Origin: CAYSPU01 sp964432995
Lineage (GTDB): Bacteria; Verrucomicrobiota; Verrucomicrobiia; Limisphaerales; JAHDYP01
Direction: 5' to 3'
Assembly: GCA_964432995.1 (NCBI GenBank)
Contig: CAYSPU010000140.1
Coordinates: forward strand, 1-15,682
DNA: 15,682 bases
Positions 12,587 to 15,682 of this stretch are shown here, one piece after another. The notes under the pieces were generated by a model. That model was not told the origin of the DNA. It worked only from the letters and a program-made list of their open reading frames with translations, and did no database searches. The translations under genes were made by a program, and so were the position numbers. The number at the start of each line of letters is the position of its first letter. Within the stretch, counting starts at the first letter, position 1.

Positions 12587-15500
12587 TCACCGCCCGAGAT
12601 TCAGCATGTTCCGCAGGAGCCGCTCGGCAACCGGGTGGGAGGCTTTGGCGGAGAGGTTCTCGCGGAGGAGCAGCGAGTTGAGCACGATCCGCCCCGCGCC
12701 CACTCGGTGCACGCTGACGGTCAGGCCGGAGTTGTAGCCGATCGAGGTGTTGATCATGCCCGCCACCACTTCCGCCGGCGGCGTTTGCCCCCGAAAGAAC
12801 TTGTCGCCCAGGATTTCCCGGTAGAACTGATAATCCATCAGGCCCGTAGGGAGTCCTTTGAAGATGGGGTGGTTCATGGCCCAGTCGTTGTTCTGGTAGA
12901 GCCAGTCGTGACCGGTCACCAGGCTGCCCTGCTCCGGCAACGGCAGCAGGGCCAGCGACCGGTCGCCCTTCGCAAAGACCGCGGGACAAAGGAACACCGC
13001 CGTCGCCCCAGCCTCGACCCGCGCGGTGAGCATCGCGAAATCCTCGCCGGGAACGTTCCCCACCAGGATCACCTCCCGCGCGCCGGCGTTCGGACCGAAC
13101 GGTTGCGTCTTGATCCCCTTGGACTCGAGCCATTGGGCCAACTCCAGGTCCGGCCCCCACAGGGTCACGGTCGATTCCACCCGGGGCATCGCCGTCGGGT
13201 CATCCGCCCAGAAGGTGTATTCGCCGCCCTCCGCCGCCGCTCGTTCCTCGAAGAAGGCAAAGATCTGGCAGGCACCCGCAGGCCCATCGAGTTTCACGTC
13301 CTGGGCGAAGACGAGCTTCGCGAAGGGCGGCTCCGGGCGGGTGAGCGTTTCGGGGATTTCAACCGTGATGGAGGTGTCGAGCGCACGATATCCTTCCGGG
13401 CCCAGCACCTGCACGCGCACCGGATACCGCCCCGGCCGGAGGACATCCTCGTTCACGAGCACCACTTCAATGTGCACCGACCCGCCGCGAACGGCCTGGA
13501 CGGGTTCGGCGAACACGCAGAACCGCAGCGGCGACCACGCGTCCGCCATGGCGTCGACCACGCCGGGCTTCAGTTCGCGGAACGAGGTGATGAGCCCTTC
13601 CGCCGCGAGCACGGTGTCGTGACAGGCGGTGAGGCTGTGGGAGATGACGTTCGGATTCGAGCGGATCGCGCTCGTGCCCAGCAGCCGGCCGCCGGCCTCC
13701 AGGGCCACGCATTGGCGGAAGTAGTTCTCCATGTTGCCGAACAGGTCGGCCAACTTCCAACGACGCCAATCATCGGAGAACCTCCCGAAGTACTCATCCA
13801 ACAGCTTGCGATCGAAGGCGTATCCGGCTGCGGCCTGCTCGTAGTGCCCGCGCAAGTGCAACAGGTTGTTCGCGCTCCCAAAGCCGTATTCCGAAATGAA
13901 CAGCGGCCGTCCGCCGCCATCGATTGTGCGCAGCGTGCGGATGATGCCCGCCGTATGCGGGCAAGCCTGGTACGGGTGCTTGTCAGCCAGGACGTCTTCC
14001 CAGACCTTCGAGCCAGGATTGCTCAGGCTGCCGATGCTCCTGCGGACGCCGTCGAAGGCACGCGCCAACGGCGTGAATCGGCTGGAGTCGACCACTCCGG
14101 CGGGCATGGAGCCGTAGGCCCAGACGCCGTTGGGATTCCTGTTGGCGATCGACCAATCCCTGGTGGCGTCGTAGGTCGTGCCGTCCGGCCCAGTCACCAC
14201 CAAGTCCAACCTCGTGGTGTCGCTGTTGAACGTCGCGTTCCCGGAGCCGGAGACCGCATCCAGGGCTTCGCCTTTCCGGAGAGTGAGCCGACCTTCGTAG
14301 GCGACTTCGTTGGGGCGCCCGTCGCAGTTGATCTTGTCCGCGAACACCCTCTCGCCGCGCGCCAGAAGAGAGCCGGCACCGGTCGTCACCGGCCCGTTGG
14401 CCGGAGGCCCGGCGATTCCCCGGAAGCGCGCGCTCACCCGATACGCGCCGTCGCTGGGCGCTAAGAACCGGACCACCGCCGCCTCCCCACTTGTGCCCAC
14501 GTGCAGCGCTAGAGCGCCCGCTGGGAAGATCGTGCCGTCGTGGTTGATGTCAGCGCCCGACGCATTGCGGCAGACAAACGGCACCCGGAACGTCCGTCCC
14601 ATCACCCAGGCTTGCGGCAGGGCCGGTTGGGCCCCAGCCGCATCGTCGAAGATCATCCCGTCCCAGCGGCCGCTGTTCAGCATCACGACGCGCGTGTCGT
14701 CGAGCTGTTTCACGAACTCGAGAGAGTCCACGGCATGCGCGAAGACGGCTTCATTCGGCATCTCGTTGAGCAATCCCCATATGACGACGGCGGGATGGTT
14801 GCGGTCGCGCCGGATCATGCCGGCCACGGTGCGATTCCAGCGTTGCCCCATTTGGGGCGACGGCGCCACGCACCAACTCGCATACGACTCGTCGTAGATC
14901 ATCAGCCCGATCTCGTCCGCCAGGTCCATCATGAAGCGCCGTCCCAGACCCGCAATACAGCGCGCCATGTTGAACCCCATGAGCTTCATGCTCAGGAAGT
15001 CCTTCCGCAACATGCCCGGGTCCAGCGGCACGATCCCCGTCATCGGCGAGTCGCCCCCGAAATGCGCGCTCTTCAGAAAGATCCGTTTCCCGTTCAGACG
15101 GAAGTAGCCATCCGCAAACCGGAAGTCACGGAAGCCGCACGGCGCCGACTGTTCGTCGACGGCGTCGCTGCCTTCGCGGCTTGCGCGGGCAGTAACCCGG
15201 TAGAGCACGGGATGCTCGACGTTCCAGAGGCGGAAGTCGGGCACGCGCAGGCGGCCGCGGACCAGGGTGTCCCCGGCGGCGAAGTCGACGTCGGTGGTGG
15301 TGAGGTCGAGCGTCTCGCCCCCGGCCGCCGGGGCCACGCTCAGGGCCAGTCTGCCGCGGACCGCTTGGCCGGTGGCGTTGCGCACGTTCGCCTCCATCTC
15401 GATCGCGCCGCTCTGCCAGTCCGGCTTGAGGTAGAGCGCCTCGATGCGCACCGGCGCCGCCAGCAGCAGCTCGACCGAGTCCAGGATGCCGCCCTGGTTA

Positions 15501-15682
15501 TAGCTCGAACCGGGAGCCCACGGGTCAGACTTGTTCCGGCCGGGGCACTCGCGGATCTTGAACCCGTCCACCGGCGTGTTGCCGGGGTTGATCAAACGCA
15601 CCGCCACGAGGTTGTCCGCCTCCGGCCACACCGCCGCCGTCACGTCAAACTCCACCATTGTGTCCACCCCCTCGTGGCTGCC
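12587..15682 (-). CDS. Glycoside hydrolase family 2 enzyme with inserted module, N-terminus cut by window edge
   Basis: GH2 beta-glycosidase (beta-galactosidase/glucuronidase type); the frame is open to the right edge, so the N-terminus and any signal peptide are missing. Counting from the in-frame GTG at 15667: end of the sugar-binding domain (GSHEG just before residue 1, then VEFDVTAAVWPEADNLVAVR), Ig-like domain (about 62-172), barrel start GFRDFRFADGYFRLNGKRI (178-196), NMARCIAGLGRRFMMDLADEIG (233-254), acid/base Glu302 in VVIWGLLNEMP and putative nucleophile Glu593 in PLFISEYGFGS. The two glutamates are 291 residues apart, against about 75-110 in typical GH2 enzymes, because a module of about 205 residues (337-543) is inserted. 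From about 835 a Rossmann-like/GATase-like C-terminal region follows, with NHPIFKGLP (932-940), as seen in beta-galactosidase trimerisation-type domains. Substrate unknown. Confidence 0.88.
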   Translation of the reverse strand, partial: GSHEGVDTMVEFDVTAAVWPEADNLVAVRLINPGNTPVDGFKIRECPGRNKSDPWAPGSSYNQGGILDSVELLLAAPVRIEALYLKPDWQSGAIEMEANVRNATGQAVRGRLALSVAPAAGGETLDLTTTDVDFAAGDTLVRGRLRVPDFRLWNVEHPVLYRVTARASREGSDAVDEQSAPCGFRDFRFADGYFRLNGKRIFLKSAHFGGDSPMTGIVPLDPGMLRKDFLSMKLMGFNMARCIAGLGRRFMMDLADEIGLMIYDESYASWCVAPSPQMGQRWNRTVAGMIRRDRNHPAVVIWGLLNEMPNEAVFAHAVDSLEFVKQLDDTRVVMLNSGRWDGMIFDDAAGAQPALPQAWVMGRTFRVPFVCRNASGADINHDGTIFPAGALALHVGTSGEAAVVRFLAPSDGAYRVSARFRGIAGPPANGPVTTGAGSLLARGERVFADKINCDGRPNEVAYEGRLTLRKGEALDAVSGSGNATFNSDTTRLDLVVTGPDGTTYDATRDWSIANRNPNGVWAYGSMPAGVVDSSRFTPLARAFDGVRRSIGSLSNPGSKVWEDVLADKHPYQACPHTAGIIRTLRTIDGGGRPLFISEYGFGSANNLLHLRGHYEQAAAGYAFDRKLLDEYFGRFSDDWRRWKLADLFGNMENYFRQCVALEAGGRLLGTSAIRSNPNVISHSLTACHDTVLAAEGLITSFRELKPGVVDAMADAWSPLRFCVFAEPVQAVRGGSVHIEVVLVNEDVLRPGRYPVRVQVLGPEGYRALDTSITVEIPETLTRPEPPFAKLVFAQDVKLDGPAGACQIFAFFEERAAAEGGEYTFWADDPTAMPRVESTVTLWGPDLELAQWLESKGIKTQPFGPNAGAREVILVGNVPGEDFAMLTARVEAGATAVFLCPAVFAKGDRSLALLPLPEQGSLVTGHDWLYQNNDWAMNHPIFKGLPTGLMDYQFYREILGDKFFRGQTPPAEVVAGMINTSIGYNSGLTVSVHRVGAGRIVLNSLLLRENLSAKASHPVAERLLRNMLNLGR
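14039..14659 (-). other. Module inserted in the GH2 catalytic barrel (protein domain region)
   Basis: Codes for residues 337-543 of the GH2 protein (numbered from 15667). It sits between SGRWD (332-336) and SIGSLSNPGS (544-553), which I recall as nearly adjacent in related GH2 enzymes. It contains LHVGTSGEAAVVRFLAPSDG then YRVSARFRGI, ERVFADKI, RLTLRKGEALDAVSGSGN and DTTRLDLVVTGPDG, a beta-sandwich pattern seen in secreted planctomycete and verrucomicrobial proteins, followed by NPNGVWAYGS (511-520). A carbohydrate-binding role is inference. Confidence 0.55.

Noticed and set aside
12179..14464. Long plus-strand open frame (761 codons) opposite the GH2 gene
   Set aside because: It is antisense to well-conserved GH2 motifs, including both catalytic glutamates, and its own translation shows no family motifs. 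A GC-rich shadow frame.
1..15682. tRNA and rRNA genes
   Set aside because: I saw no T-loop (GTTCRANNC) motif paired with cloverleaf-forming flanks and no rRNA-like segments in the intergenic DNA. A covariance-model scan would be needed to exclude a missed tRNA.

Overview
This is GC-rich DNA (by eye about two thirds G+C) from a draft or metagenomic scaffold: a run of exactly 100 N sits at 8764-8863. The gene content is mixed D- and L-type hydroxyacid dehydrogenases, uroporphyrinogen-decarboxylase-fold (URO-D) proteins, an FGGY kinase, a KDPG-type aldolase, an exported GH36 enzyme and a large GH2 enzyme with an inserted module. Together with intergenic DNA packed with palindromic repeats, this points to a polysaccharide-degrading member of the Planctomycetota/Verrucomicrobiota group, Verrucomicrobiota more likely. 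That placement is inference from gene style, since no rRNA or marker gene is present.

Layout. 1-2884 (+): the 3' part of a D-2-hydroxyacid dehydrogenase, a second full-length CtBP-like D-2-hydroxyacid dehydrogenase overlapping it by 4 bases (ATGA), then a malate/L-lactate dehydrogenase family (Ldh_2) oxidoreductase. 2885-3364: no gene, three palindromic repeat elements. 3365-8499 (+): a tightly packed five-gene operon: SDR dehydrogenase, URO-D-like protein 1, URO-D-like protein 2, FGGY kinase, KDPG/KHG aldolase. Two of its four junctions are ATGA overlaps and the other two gaps are 8 and 2 bases. 8500-8926: a repeat copy followed by an 81-bp tandem array broken by the assembly gap. 8927-10927 (+): secreted GH36 alpha-galactosidase-like enzyme. 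11093-11862 (-): a small exported protein of unknown function, broken by a one-base frameshift. 11863-12586: no gene, further repeats. 12587-15682 (-): GH2 glycoside hydrolase running off the right edge, with a module of about 205 residues inserted between its two catalytic glutamates.

How it fits together. The exported GH36 and the GH2 enzyme would release sugars from a polysaccharide or glycoside. The dehydrogenases would oxidise sugars or sugar acids, the FGGY kinase would phosphorylate the product, and the KDPG-type aldolase would cleave a 2-keto-3-deoxy sugar acid (phosphate) to pyruvate plus an aldehyde. No dehydratase that would make the 2-keto-3-deoxy acid, no transporter and no regulator is visible. 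The least explained part is the pair of diverged URO-D-fold proteins translated between the SDR and the kinase. They lack the haem-pathway signature and carry an H-x-D-G ... C pattern that lines up with the zinc site of corrinoid methyltransferases such as MtbA/MtaA, with Asp in place of the first Cys. The other notable signal is a set of modular inverted-repeat elements in every long intergenic space, one of which supplies the C-terminal codons of a gene.
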